Positions 52,889-62,051 of a DNA stretch of 64,000 bases are shown here, in pieces (within the stretch, counting starts at the first letter, position 1; every line of letters starts with the position of its first letter). The translations under genes and the position numbers were made by a program. This DNA comes from Nostoc linckia NIES-25 (GTDB lineage Bacteria; Cyanobacteriota; Cyanobacteriia; Cyanobacteriales; Nostocaceae). The stretch spans positions 3,016,534 through 3,080,533 of the forward strand of contig NZ_AP018222.1 in the NCBI RefSeq assembly GCF_002368035.1, written 5' to 3'. The notes beneath the pieces are model-generated. The model was not told the origin of the DNA. It saw only the letters and a list, made by a program, of their open reading frames with translations, and made no database searches.

Positions 52889-53569
52889 ATGAGCAGCGAA
52901 AATCAACTCAGCCTCTTCGACGACTCAACCTTTAACAAACAAGAGCTGATTCCTACAGACGCAAAAATTCCTATCCCTGCCGGAACCTATTCCACTATGG
53001 CCGAGTTGGGGCAGCATTGCGATCGCTGCCACCGATGTGTACTAGGAAACACGCGTACTCATGCTGTTGTCGGACGTGGCAACCTTAAAGCACCAATAAT
53101 GGTTGTCGGAGAAGCACCTGGTCAAAATGAAGACGAAACGGGTTTACCATTTGTCGGTAAATCAGGACAGTTGCTAGAGAAAATTCTGGCATCTGTAAAT
53201 TTGAGTACTGAGCAAGATATATATATTGCCAATATTAATAAGTGCCGTCCGCCAGATAACAGAGTTCCCACTAAGGATGAAATAGCAGCTTGCAAACCTT
53301 ACCTGCTAGAACAAATTCGCTTAGTCGATCCCAAAATCATTCTGTTAACGGGTGCAACTGCGCTCAAAAGCTTGACTGGCGATAAGCAGCCGATTACTAA
53401 AATTCGCGGACAGTGGTTAGAGTGGGAAGGACGTTTGTGTATGCCGATTTTTCATCCTTCCTATTTGCTGCGTAACCCTTCCAAAGAAAGAGGTAGCCCA
53501 AAATGGCTGATGTGGCAGGATATCCAAGCGGTGCGTGCCAAGTTAGATGAAATTAGAAAAACCACGTGA
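52889..53569 (+). CDS. Family 4 uracil-DNA glycosylase (Fe-S)
   Basis: 226 residues. Cluster Cys in CDRCHRC and a second pair about 16 apart (INKCRPPDNRVPTKDEIAAC). Motif 1 VVGEAPGQNEDETGLPFVG and motif 3 FHPSYLLRN bind and cut uracil from DNA. Family 4 enzymes are the usual uracil glycosylase of thermophiles and many cyanobacteria. About 50 extra residues at the N-terminus look disordered. Confidence 0.94.
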   Translation: MSSENQLSLFDDSTFNKQELIPTDAKIPIPAGTYSTMAELGQHCDRCHRCVLGNTRTHAVVGRGNLKAPIMVVGEAPGQNEDETGLPFVGKSGQLLEKILASVNLSTEQDIYIANINKCRPPDNRVPTKDEIAACKPYLLEQIRLVDPKIILLTGATALKSLTGDKQPITKIRGQWLEWEGRLCMPIFHPSYLLRNPSKERGSPKWLMWQDIQAVRAKLDEIRKTT

Positions 53570-53960
53570 TGAAACTGGATTTCTACCAGAGTGTTTTCAA
53601 GAGGGAACCCTGGCATTACTATTTTATATAAGTAATTTCGCGTATATTTGTCAAGACATTTATATACTATGGTAGTTGCCAGCTAGATTACGTAAAACTC
53701 TTACGCCAAGCGAAAAGTCGGAGCGGCGGCTTCCGCCCTAGACGCTTTGCGGCTTGCCGCAGGCATCTGTTAGCGCAGCGTTAGCGACGCAGGAGCGTCA
53801 CTTTTCAAGACAGAGACTTTCAAGCCCTTTGCCTATTGCCTGTTTCTTCTTATACCTTTGAAGCTTGATGAAATCCGGAAAACCGATTGACACGAGTGAA
53901 GTTATACTCAAGCTTCCGTCAGCTTATTAATCTTGAGAAGATTAGCATAGGAGAGGAATT
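53570..53960. other. Repeat-containing spacer
   Basis: GC-rich nested repeats (GGAGCGGCGGCTTCCGCC, GCAGCGTTAGCGACGC) at about 53710-53805, related to blocks near 27190 and 27840. The final bases lead to the next gene's RBS (AGGAG). Confidence 0.55.
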
Positions 53961-54410
53961 ATGTGGAGCTTGATCGTATTTTTACTAATTGTGCTGGGTT
54001 TTATAGCTCTCATCAAAGGCGCTGCTTCACCTACTAAAAACAGTTCTCATAAAAATAGTAGAGGCAACTTTAGTAATTCTTCTAGTAATAGCAGCAGTAG
54101 TTGGTCTGTCGATGATGCTCGGATATATAATCCCAGTAGTAACTATGACTCTAGTGGTAGCTATGACTACGAGAAAGATAATGCCTGTGAATCTGGCAAC
54201 AGTAGTCACAATAATAGCAACTATGACTCCAGCAGTAGTTATGATTCCGGTAGTAGTAGTTGTGATGGCAGTAGTAGCTATGATTCCGGCAGCAGTAGCT
54301 ATGACTCTGGCAGTAGTAGCTGCGACTCTGGCAGTAGTAGCTATGATTCCGGCAGTAGTAGCTATGACTCTGGCAGTAGTAGCTGCGATGCCAGCAGTAG
54401 CTGGGACTAA
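53961..54410 (+). CDS. Membrane-anchored low-complexity protein with Y/C-D-S-G-S heptapeptide repeats
   Basis: 149 residues from ATG 53961 with AGGAGAGG seven bases upstream. One N-terminal membrane helix (WSLIVFLLIVLGFIALI) precedes an almost pure Ser/Asp/Asn/Tyr/Gly/Cys region. From about residue 88 the heptapeptide YDSGSSS repeats, with Cys replacing Tyr in every third unit (Y-Y-C), closing with SSSWD. The codons follow a 21-bp unit. It has no charged-residue variety beyond Asp and no known domain. Such a chain could be disulfide-linked, metal-binding or cell-wall bound. Function unknown; no clear relation to its neighbours. Confidence 0.72.
   Translation: MWSLIVFLLIVLGFIALIKGAASPTKNSSHKNSRGNFSNSSSNSSSSWSVDDARIYNPSSNYDSSGSYDYEKDNACESGNSSHNNSNYDSSSSYDSGSSSCDGSSSYDSGSSSYDSGSSSCDSGSSSYDSGSSSYDSGSSSCDASSSWD
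54219..54407 (+). repeat. 21-bp coding repeats with a 63-bp higher-order period
   Basis: Units of the form AGCTATGACTCTGGCAGTAG recur every 21 bases. TAT changes to TGC/TGT in every third unit, giving the Y-Y-C pattern. Confidence 0.9.
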
Positions 54411-54630
54411 AGTGAGAGTTATTGACACTCACCGCCCTGTGCTGTGAAACACTTGGGCTAAACACTGCCTCTACCAACTAAACTCAGTTTTGGTCTTACA
54501 CGCTTATGTAAGCGTCCAAAGTAATTTTTACTACGTCCTGAGTGTGTGGACTTTGAACCTAACTTTTCTAAAAATGAGCGATGCCTGCGGCGGGCTACGC
54601 CTACGCCAAATTTTTCCAGTCAATAGATCG

Positions 54631-55083
54631 TTAAAAATATGTAAATGGTGGCAAATAATCTACATCTAAAATTTGCTCAATAGTATAAGGACAACTTTGT
54701 GGGAAACAATTTAATCCACTTTTCTTTTTTGCTTGTCGTAATGAATCAATGTAGACTTCCTCAAGCACTGTGAGCAGATAATTATAGAGGTTTTTAGATT
54801 TAGTTAGTTTTCTGAGTTCCACCCGAAAATTATCAATTTCGACCTCCCAATGGTTTTTACAGTCAGGAAGACTCCAATGTTGATAAAAAAGCAGATGTTT
54901 GAGAAGTTGCAGTAGATAACTTTCAAGCTTGTGTTTCTGTTCGTTACCCAATGCTGCAATCTCCTCAATCAAATGCTCCCAATCAAGACGATCTAAATCT
55001 CGTTCTTGCAATTGTTTCAATGTAGTTTCTAACCACAATTGATAATCTTGTTCGTAAAGAATTTGAGTAGGTATTTTAGACAT
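54631..55083 (-). CDS. DUF29 family protein
   Basis: 150 residues. Typical DUF29 opening YEQDYQLWLETTLKQLQERD followed by LDWEHLIEEIAALGNEQKHKLESYLLQLLKHLL (abridged) and the Trp-rich middle. The family is common in cyanobacteria, often in several copies, and of unknown function. Confidence 0.93.
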   Translation of the reverse strand: MSKIPTQILYEQDYQLWLETTLKQLQERDLDRLDWEHLIEEIAALGNEQKHKLESYLLQLLKHLLFYQHWSLPDCKNHWEVEIDNFRVELRKLTKSKNLYNYLLTVLEEVYIDSLRQAKKKSGLNCFPQSCPYTIEQILDVDYLPPFTYF

Positions 55084-55106
55084 TATTTAATGTTCTCCTA
55101 ATTTGC

Positions 55107-55736
55107 TTATTTACGCACACTTCCAGCTTGACAATCGCGTAACCAAGCTTTTACACCTTGAGCGATCGCACCATTACTACTATCGCGTGGTGGTGATGGT
55201 GGTTGCTTTTCTGAATAAGAACCAGTTTGAGAAAACATCATTACTAGACGCCAACCACTACTAGTTTTAGTCAACAACAGCCAGTGAAATTCTTGCAATT
55301 CTACCGCTGTCTTACCTATGTACTGACGTTGTAAGGTAGTAAAAAAAACTTGTTCGACTCCTGATGCAGAACTTTCAGGAGCATCTTTACTATATTCTTC
55401 GAGGTTAAGGGGCAGGGGAGTAAACTCAGGCCTTCCTGCTACCAGCATATAGCTGTATAGGTCAGCGCTGCGGCTGCGACGGCGGGCGCGTTGAATAGCG
55501 CGGTTGGTGTAACTCGGTAAATCTTGCAATAACCGTGTAGTCAATGTTTCTAAATCTTGCTCAGAACATAAAGATTTTGCCCCAGTGTTAGCGTTTTCCC
55601 TCTGCGCTACGAAAGAGGGGCTAGGGGTAAAATTCTTTGCAAATGCTGAGCTATTCAAGATATTTGGTGTTAAAAACCAGAAACCACAAACTAGGAGCCA
55701 CAAGCCATAAATTTGATTTCTGATTTCTGCCTTCAT
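55107..55736 (-). CDS. Secreted protein of unknown function
   Basis: 209 residues with an N-terminal hydrophobic segment (IYGLWLLVCGFWFLTPNIL) and a likely cleavage after AFA. The body has RAIQRARRRSRSADLYSYMLVAGRPEF and FHWLLLTKTSSGWRLVMMF, resembling other cyanobacterial exported proteins. Its ATG overlaps the pyrF stop (ATGA), so it is translated from the tyrS-pyrF transcript. Function unknown. Confidence 0.75.
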   Translation of the reverse strand: MKAEIRNQIYGLWLLVCGFWFLTPNILNSSAFAKNFTPSPSFVAQRENANTGAKSLCSEQDLETLTTRLLQDLPSYTNRAIQRARRRSRSADLYSYMLVAGRPEFTPLPLNLEEYSKDAPESSASGVEQVFFTTLQRQYIGKTAVELQEFHWLLLTKTSSGWRLVMMFSQTGSYSEKQPPSPPRDSSNGAIAQGVKAWLRDCQAGSVRK

Positions 55737-56464
55737 GCGATCGCACTCAAATCCTCAGAAATTCTCTTCCAAGCTAGCTCAGGCTCAGCAGCAGTAGTGA
55801 TGGGACGCCCAATCACTAGGTAATCTGCCCCAGCAACGATCGCTTGGGAAGGAGTGAGCGATCGCTTTTGATCGGCTTTGTCTGCCCAAGTCGGTCTCAC
55901 TCCCGGACAAACTAACAAAAAGTCATCTCCACAAGTTTGTCGTAGCTGTGCCACTTCTTGAGGCGAACAAACTACCCCATCTAATCCCGATTCTTGCGCC
56001 ATCAGTGCCATTTCTAGAGCGTATTCTGGCAATTCTAAGGGAATCTTCAAATCAAAGGCCAGTTGTCTAGCGGAAATGCTTGTCAATAAAGTAATAGCAA
56101 TTAACTTCGGTGGTTTTATACCCGCTTGTGCCGCTCCTGCTTGTGCCGCTTCGGTTGCAGCTTTTAGAGCTTCTCTACCACACGTAGCATGAATTGTCAA
56201 TAAATCCACACCATAACGAGCTGCACTACGGCAAGCACCAGCGACAGTGTTGGGGATGTCATCAAACTTTAAATCCAGGAAAATCCGCTTTTGCCGGGAT
56301 TTTAGCACTTCCAGAATTTTTGGCCCAGTGCTGGTAAACAACTCTAAACCTACTTTGAAGAAAGTAACATCCTCAAGTCGATCTACAAGGGCGATCGCAC
56401 TTTCTTCGTCTGGCACATCCAAAGCCACAATCACTCGTTGTTGAGCCAATTCCCAACTCCCCAT
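55733..56464 (-). CDS. pyrF: Orotidine 5'-phosphate decarboxylase
   Basis: 243 residues from ATG 56464. Active-site tetrad in FLDLKFDDIPNT (Asp-Lys-Asp), substrate loops VIVALDVPDEESA and CPGVRPTWADKADQKR, C-terminal YLVIGRPIT. It makes UMP from OMP in pyrimidine synthesis. The first codons (MGSWELAQQ) come from the intergenic GGGGAGTTGGGAAT repeat, so the true start could be later. It lies 14 bases after tyrS and is probably co-transcribed. Confidence 0.95.
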   Translation of the reverse strand: MGSWELAQQRVIVALDVPDEESAIALVDRLEDVTFFKVGLELFTSTGPKILEVLKSRQKRIFLDLKFDDIPNTVAGACRSAARYGVDLLTIHATCGREALKAATEAAQAGAAQAGIKPPKLIAITLLTSISARQLAFDLKIPLELPEYALEMALMAQESGLDGVVCSPQEVAQLRQTCGDDFLLVCPGVRPTWADKADQKRSLTPSQAIVAGADYLVIGRPITTAAEPELAWKRISEDLSAIA

Positions 56465-56478
56465 TCCCAACTCCCCAT

Positions 56479-57669
56479 CTAAAGCACTAAACGCACAAAT
56501 TTATTTTTGCCGACTTGTAAAACTTTACCTTGTAAATCAGCAGCAGATGCAAAAGTGGTATCAACATCAGAAATGCGATCGCCATCTAAGCGTACTCCAC
56601 CTTCTTGAATTTTCCGCTTGCCTTCCCCTGTACTTTTACACAAGCCAGTGACATTAAGAAGATAAGCTAACTTCACGGGAAATTGCGACACCCCAGCTAA
56701 AGAGAATTCTGGAACTGCACCTTCTTTGCCGCCGCTTTGGGCAGCTTCTTTAGCTTCTTTGGCTGCTGTTTCGCCGTGGTACTGCTTGACAACTTCCCAT
56801 GCTAAAAGTGTTTGGCGATCGCGCGGATTTTCTGGCAATCGATCTAAAGGTAAATCCGTCAACAGTTCAAAATATTGTTCCAACAGGCGATCGGGAATTC
56901 CTTGTAACTTCTGGTACTTTTGCCCTGGATGTTCCGATAAACCTACATAATTATTTAATGACTTGGACATTTTTTGCACGCCATCCGTGCCAATTAAAAT
57001 CGGCAGCAGCATTCCAAACTGCGGCTTTTGACCGAAATGGCGCTGTAAATCTCTGCCCACAGCAATGTTAAATTTTTGATCGGTTCCTCCTAATTCCACA
57101 TCTGCCTTCACGGCAACAGAATCAAAACCCTGCATTAACGGGTACAGGAACTCATGGATAAAAATCGGATTCTCTTTTTTATAGCGTTCAGCAAATCCCT
57201 CTTTAGCCAGCATTTGCCCGACTGTCATCGTAGAGAGTAACTCCAAAATTTTCTCTAAATTAAGCTGAGAAAGCCATTCGGAGTTATAGCGCACCTCTAA
57301 CCTTCCTGGTGTGTCAAAATCCAAGATAGGGCGTACTTGGTCAAGATAAGTCTGGGCATTTTGGGCTACATCTGCTTCCGTAAGCTGACGACGCACCTCA
57401 GATTTACCAGTCGGATCGCCAATGCGTGCTGTAAAATCGCCAATAATTAGAACTGCTGTATGACCAGCATCTTGAAACCCTCGCAGTTTTCGTACTGGTA
57501 TGCTATGACCTAGATGAATATCAGCACCTGTAGGATCGATTCCCAATTTGATCCTCAAAGGTTGGTTTGTAGTTATTAAGCGCTTTTCTAAACTTTCACT
57601 GTTATTATCAGCTGGTTGTGGGAAAACTTCTACTACACCACGACGCAACCAATTCATATCTTGCGTCAT
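56479..57669 (-). CDS. tyrS: Tyrosyl-tRNA synthetase
   Basis: 396 residues from ATG 57669, a start that matches the normal family N-terminus (MTQDMNWLRRGVVEVFP); the open frame extends 30 codons further without a good start. HIGH-type motif HLGHSIPV, the KMSKS loop in GVQKMSKSLNNYV, LIIGDFTARIGDPTGKS and a C-terminal S4 domain (GKRKIQEGGVRLDGDRISD). It charges tRNA-Tyr. Confidence 0.96.
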   Translation of the reverse strand: MTQDMNWLRRGVVEVFPQPADNNSESLEKRLITTNQPLRIKLGIDPTGADIHLGHSIPVRKLRGFQDAGHTAVLIIGDFTARIGDPTGKSEVRRQLTEADVAQNAQTYLDQVRPILDFDTPGRLEVRYNSEWLSQLNLEKILELLSTMTVGQMLAKEGFAERYKKENPIFIHEFLYPLMQGFDSVAVKADVELGGTDQKFNIAVGRDLQRHFGQKPQFGMLLPILIGTDGVQKMSKSLNNYVGLSEHPGQKYQKLQGIPDRLLEQYFELLTDLPLDRLPENPRDRQTLLAWEVVKQYHGETAAKEAKEAAQSGGKEGAVPEFSLAGVSQFPVKLAYLLNVTGLCKSTGEGKRKIQEGGVRLDGDRISDVDTTFASAADLQGKVLQVGKNKFVRLVL

Positions 57670-57842
57670 CCCAGAAAATCCATCGTTAGCTATGCTTTGT
57701 ACACTAGAAGTTAAGTTAGTTATAAACACTTGCAATTTATCCACTTTCTCATCTGCCAAACTACTATAATTGCAAAAAATTAACCGCCTTGCTTCGCCGA
57801 ATTAATTACAGTTAAATTTACACATGAGGAAGTGAAATCGCC

Positions 57843-59768
57843 GTGTCGTCGTCTAGGACTTTTGAAGAGAAACAGCCACAACGTCAGGCTTCATCGGGTT
57901 TCGAGTTTTTGAAAGGAGTCGGTCAGGTAACTGGCGGTACTCTGCTTTCAATCACCATGCTGGCAAGTTCCATTGTAGCCGGAGGACTGGTTGGTTTAGC
58001 CATTAGTTTCCGTAATTTGCCAGATGTAAGACAGCTACGTAATTTCTTTCCCTCAGAAACAACTTACATTTATGACATTAAGGGTAAACTTTTAGCTAGC
58101 GTTCACGGGGAAGCCAACCGGGAAGTAGTTCCCTTAGATAGAATTTCCCCAAATCTCAAACGGGCTGTATTGGCAAGTGAAGATAGCCACTTCTACGATC
58201 ACCACGGCATTAACCCCACTGGTGTCGGACGTGCTGTAGTCGTTAACGCTGTAGCAGGTGGAGTCAAAGAAGGTGGCTCTACTGTTACCATGCAATTGGT
58301 AAAAAACCTATTTTTGACTCGCAAGCGTGCCTTTACTCGGAAGTTAGCAGAAGGGGTGCTAGCAATTCGGTTAGAGCAAATTCTCACCAAAGACCAAATT
58401 TTAGAAATGTACCTCAATCAAGTTTATTGGGGTCATAACAATTATGGTGTACAGACGGCGGCACGCAGTTACTTTAATAAGTCATCAGAATATTTAACCT
58501 TGGGTGAGTCAGCAATGATGGCGGGTTTGATTCAAGCACCAGAAGAATTCAGCCCGTTTGTGAGTATGAAGCTGGCAAAACAAAAACAAAAAGAAGTACT
58601 GGGGCGAATGCTGGAATTGAATTGGATTAACCAGCAAGAATATGATGATGCCCTCAAGCAAGAAATCAAACTTGGCAGAATCAAATCCTTTCAAGGTAGT
58701 GCCCTACCTTATATAACCAACACTGTAGCGCAGGAGTTGGCTAAGAAGTTTGGCCGCGAGGCACTACTCAAGGGTGGAATGCGGGTGCAAACTACAGTTG
58801 ATGCCAACTTTCAAATTATGGCAGAGGAAACTGTTGTCAAGTGGCATAAATCACTGCTGGAGCAGGGATTATCGAAGAATCAAATTGCTTTGGTAGCAAT
58901 CGATCCGCGCACGCATTTTATCAAAGCCTTGGTGGGTGGTGTAGATCCTAAAGTCAGTGAATTCAATCGGGCAACTCAAGCTCAGCGACAGCCCGGATCT
59001 TCTTTCAAACCCTTCGTTTACTATACTGCTTTTGCTACTGGCAAATATGGGCCAGATACAACGGTTGTAGATTCTCCAGTCAGATATCAAGATGGTAGTG
59101 GTTGGTACTCTCCAAGGAATTACGATGGCAGTTTTAGCGGCCCTATGCCAATTCGCACAGCTCTAGCCCAATCACGGAACATTCCTGTGATTAAGATTGG
59201 TAAGGCTGTGGGGATGAATCGAGTTATAGAAACCTGCCGTACCTTGGGCATTATGAGTCCAATGGAACCTGTGACTTCACTACCTCTAGGCGCAATTGGT
59301 GTTACACCTTTGGAAATGGCTAGTGCATACGCGACCTTTGCTAATTATGGGTGGCAGTCTCCACCAACTGTAATTGCCCGTGTCAGCGATAGTAGCGGTA
59401 ATGTATTACTAGATAATACTCCTAAACCCCAGCTAGTTCTAGATCCTTGGGCTTCGGCAGCCATTATCGATGTCATGCGAACGGTGGTTACCAGTGGTAC
59501 GGGTAAAGGTGCTGCCATCGGTCGCCCCGCTGCTGGTAAGACAGGTACAACTTCCTCAGAAAAGGATATTTGGTTTGTTGGCACTGTGCCCCAGTTAACT
59601 ACTGCTGTTTGGGTAGGAAGAGACGACAACAGACAATTAGCTAGCCGTGCTACAGGCGGCGGTATGGTTGCTCCCATCTGGAAAGATTTTATGGAAAAGG
59701 CACTCAAAAATGTGCCAGTAGAAAACTTCAAGCCACCTTCCCAGTTTCCCCGTCCCAAGTCTAATTAG
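57843..59768 (+). CDS. Class A penicillin-binding protein (PBP1A-like)
   Basis: 641 residues from a GTG start. One N-terminal membrane helix (LLSITMLASSIVAGGLVGLA), a GT51 glycosyltransferase domain with AVLASEDSHFYDHHG and GGSTVTMQLVKNLFL (catalytic Glu in ASEDSHFY), and a transpeptidase domain with SSFK, SRN and KTG motifs in PGSSFKPF, AQSRNIPV and AAGKTGTTSSEKD. It polymerises and crosslinks peptidoglycan in the periplasm. It is divergent from tyrS. Confidence 0.95.
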   Translation: MSSSRTFEEKQPQRQASSGFEFLKGVGQVTGGTLLSITMLASSIVAGGLVGLAISFRNLPDVRQLRNFFPSETTYIYDIKGKLLASVHGEANREVVPLDRISPNLKRAVLASEDSHFYDHHGINPTGVGRAVVVNAVAGGVKEGGSTVTMQLVKNLFLTRKRAFTRKLAEGVLAIRLEQILTKDQILEMYLNQVYWGHNNYGVQTAARSYFNKSSEYLTLGESAMMAGLIQAPEEFSPFVSMKLAKQKQKEVLGRMLELNWINQQEYDDALKQEIKLGRIKSFQGSALPYITNTVAQELAKKFGREALLKGGMRVQTTVDANFQIMAEETVVKWHKSLLEQGLSKNQIALVAIDPRTHFIKALVGGVDPKVSEFNRATQAQRQPGSSFKPFVYYTAFATGKYGPDTTVVDSPVRYQDGSGWYSPRNYDGSFSGPMPIRTALAQSRNIPVIKIGKAVGMNRVIETCRTLGIMSPMEPVTSLPLGAIGVTPLEMASAYATFANYGWQSPPTVIARVSDSSGNVLLDNTPKPQLVLDPWASAAIIDVMRTVVTSGTGKGAAIGRPAAGKTGTTSSEKDIWFVGTVPQLTTAVWVGRDDNRQLASRATGGGMVAPIWKDFMEKALKNVPVENFKPPSQFPRPKSN

Positions 59769-59770
59769 AG

Positions 59771-59976
59771 TTAGGAGTTAGGAGTTAGGAGTTATTAAGC
59801 AACTCCCACCTCATATTGGTTTACCTCTAGCTATATGGATTTTCCAAAATTAAGCAAAATTATAATTTTGGATAAATTAAGGAAGTAACAAGGCTTTAAA
59901 GACCTGATTCACATAAATTTTAACTTCTAACTCCCAACTCGTAACTCTTAACTCCTAACTCCTAACTCCTAACTTG
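59771..59976. repeat. Inverted pair of heptamer arrays between converging genes
   Basis: TTAGGAG x3 (59771-59791) faces CTCCTAA-type units (about 59947-59976). The arms can pair over roughly 24 bases around a ~155-base loop. Confidence 0.8.
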
Positions 59977-59979
59977 GTG

Positions 59980-60303
59980 TTAGGGCTGTTTTTCTAGCTC
60001 GGCTTTCATCCGTTCTAAAGTGAGGTGCATTTGGTCAAACATTTGTTGCGGGGTAACACCAAACTGACCTAACTGGGTTTTTAGTTGCTCTACTGTCATT
60101 TGTGCCATGAAATCTTCTGATAGCTCGAAGCGCTTCATAAAGATGCGATAGCGATCCATCATGGCTTCCATTTGCTCAATAAACAGCTTTTTGCCCTCAC
60201 GGTCAAATTTACCGTAGCTGTTGCCAAGCTTGATAAGTGCTTGATAATCATCAAACAACTGCTTTGCTTCTTGCTGAACTATTTCAGAATCGAAGAATCC
60301 CAT
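59980..60303 (-). CDS. DUF1825 family protein
   Basis: 107 residues, helical: GFFDSEIVQQEAKQLFDDYQ, GKFDREGKKLFIEQMEAMMD, RYRIFMKRFELSEDFMA. It matches the short cyanobacterial DUF1825 family in length and content. Function unknown, but it is conserved across the phylum. Confidence 0.93.
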   Translation of the reverse strand: MGFFDSEIVQQEAKQLFDDYQALIKLGNSYGKFDREGKKLFIEQMEAMMDRYRIFMKRFELSEDFMAQMTVEQLKTQLGQFGVTPQQMFDQMHLTLERMKAELEKQP

Positions 60304-60428
60304 GTTGCCTATATAAAACTGAGTGCCCAGACTCAGTAGCTTAATAGTTTGACTTCTATTTTTATTCTAGTCTAGGGAAGTAATCTAGTGGACAAGCTTC
60401 GGTTTGAGTACGGTTTATTGCCGAAATT

Positions 60429-61361
60429 TCAACACTTGACTTGAGAACGTTTACCGTCTTTAAATCCACCTAATAAAGCCGCAATACTCACAGCTTTAGC
60501 AATTGATTTCGGATTGCGGTTTTCACCAGGTTGAATTTTCAATCTGGTAGCGCATTTCAAAGCTAGTGAATGTTGCGGGTTAAGTTTTAATGCTTGAGTT
60601 ATGTAAACCCTAGCCATCCCCAGTAATTTCTGTCGTAGATGTACAAAACCTAATAAGGCATGATAATCACTGTTATTAGGCTCTAACTTGATGGCATCCC
60701 GTAGTTCTTGGACAGCTAGCGTCCATTTGGTTAGTTTAATATACTCAATAGCTCGCTCGTAGTGACGTTGAGCGTAGTTTTTCAAAACTGGTTTGACATT
60801 AGTTTCTTCACTTAATGTCACTTGAACTGGCTTAACTTTTACCTGGGAAATGATGGGAAGAGGTTCTTGAGGTAGCAACAGATTAGATTTATGCAACTGC
60901 AAGTAAACTAAATTAAGTATCCTGATTTGTTGGGTTACTTGATAAAACTGATGTAGTGATTTGTATTGAGCTTCTGCATAGCAGGCGATCGCTTCTTCGT
61001 AAAATAACTCTGCTTGGGGTTTAGTCATTTCCCGAATTTCCTGGAATAGAGCGCTTTTTTCAGACAAAGCTTGCTCCTTCAAGACTTTTGCTTGTGAAAG
61101 CAACATTGCTATGGCGCTGAAGCGCTTGTGTTGATTTTTCAACTGCTCATAGGCTGGGTTGATTAAATGGCTAAATATTGCCGTTGCTAATTCTTGTTCT
61201 CGATTGCTGCTTTTGGTATGGCGATCGGGATGTAGCAGTTTTGCTAAAGTGTGATAGCGTTTGAGAATCTGGCGATCGTCAGCAGTCACGGAAATTCCTA
61301 GCACAGCATAAGGATCGCAAAGCTGTTCGAGCCATTTCGGCGGTAGGAAAGTTTGTGACAT
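60429..61361 (-). CDS. J-domain protein with TPR-like C-terminus
   Basis: 310 residues. The J domain (about 15-80) carries the HPD motif (LAKLLHPDRH) needed to stimulate DnaK. A helical middle (EEAIACYAEAQYKSLHQFYQ) leads to TPR-like repeats (YERAIEYIKLTKWTLAVQEL, DYHALLGFVHLRQKLLGMA, YITQALKLNPQHSLALKCAT) and a basic tail. It has no zinc finger, so it is a type III J protein that probably targets DnaK to a specific client or complex. Confidence 0.9.
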   Translation of the reverse strand: MSQTFLPPKWLEQLCDPYAVLGISVTADDRQILKRYHTLAKLLHPDRHTKSSNREQELATAIFSHLINPAYEQLKNQHKRFSAIAMLLSQAKVLKEQALSEKSALFQEIREMTKPQAELFYEEAIACYAEAQYKSLHQFYQVTQQIRILNLVYLQLHKSNLLLPQEPLPIISQVKVKPVQVTLSEETNVKPVLKNYAQRHYERAIEYIKLTKWTLAVQELRDAIKLEPNNSDYHALLGFVHLRQKLLGMARVYITQALKLNPQHSLALKCATRLKIQPGENRNPKSIAKAVSIAALLGGFKDGKRSQVKC

Positions 61362-61662
61362 TGTAGTAAAGTAGTCCGATCGCTTAAAAACTTAAAATTA
61401 GCATCAAAGCCCAATGCTCGCTGATGTGACACCTACTCAAGTTTATTCTCAAACCCTAAATCCTGGGAGGACTTTCCACCCAAAGATCGCAAAAGCAAGG
61501 TAGAGTAGTTGATTAAAATAAAATTATATGAACCCTATTTAAGTAAAAATTTAGCAATATATTGAAGATAATTGCCACCATTATATTTCTTGATTTTAAA
61601 TTTGGAATTACTGATGGCTGTTTTATTGTAGGAACTATAGTACTGGTATATTTGTTAGGAAT
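61362..61662. other. Divergent spacer
   Basis: 301 bases between two diverging genes; must hold both promoters. A 29-codon ORF at about 61413 has no recognisable content. Nothing else is seen. Confidence 0.4.
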
Positions 61663-62037
61663 ATGTTGACTAAGCGCAAAAGCCGAAGTGTTGCCGCTGT
61701 TCTAGCTTTTTCTGGCACGCTGACAATTTCTGGATTGCATAAATTTTATCTGGGACAGCACCTGTGGGGTATTTTGTATGTCTTGCTTTCGTGGACACCT
61801 ATCCCCAAGGTAGCTAGTGCTATTGAGGGAGTTTGGTATTTAGCTCAAGACGAAGAAGCCTTCGATCGCAATTTTAATCTCGGCAAGTCAGCTCTGAGGA
61901 ATTCACACCAGGCGAGCGATCGAGTAGGAGCAGTTGCTGATGCTTTGCGCGAACTTGATGCTCTACGCCAAGATGGGCTAATTTCAGAATATGAATTTGA
62001 GCAAAAACGCCGCCAACTGCTAGACCAAATTTCTTGA
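61663..62037 (+). CDS. TM2-domain membrane protein with SHOCT-like tail
   Basis: 124 residues. The TM2 (NINE) pattern is present: AAVLAFSGTLTISGLHKFYLG, then LWGILYVLLSWTPIPKVASA with two helices and a short turn. The C-terminal DALRELDALRQDGLISEYEFEQKRRQLL is a SHOCT-like oligomerisation segment. Role unknown. The next gene starts 14 bases later. Confidence 0.87.
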   Translation: MLTKRKSRSVAAVLAFSGTLTISGLHKFYLGQHLWGILYVLLSWTPIPKVASAIEGVWYLAQDEEAFDRNFNLGKSALRNSHQASDRVGAVADALRELDALRQDGLISEYEFEQKRRQLLDQIS

Positions 62038-62051
62038 TATTAGCGACAATC

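Noticed and set aside
54027..54477. Ile/Thr/Ala-rich and Tyr/His/Ser-rich frames opposite and beside the Ser-rich repeat gene
   Set aside because: They are shadows of the 21-bp repeat in other frames. Only the 53961 frame has an RBS, a membrane helix and a sensible composition.
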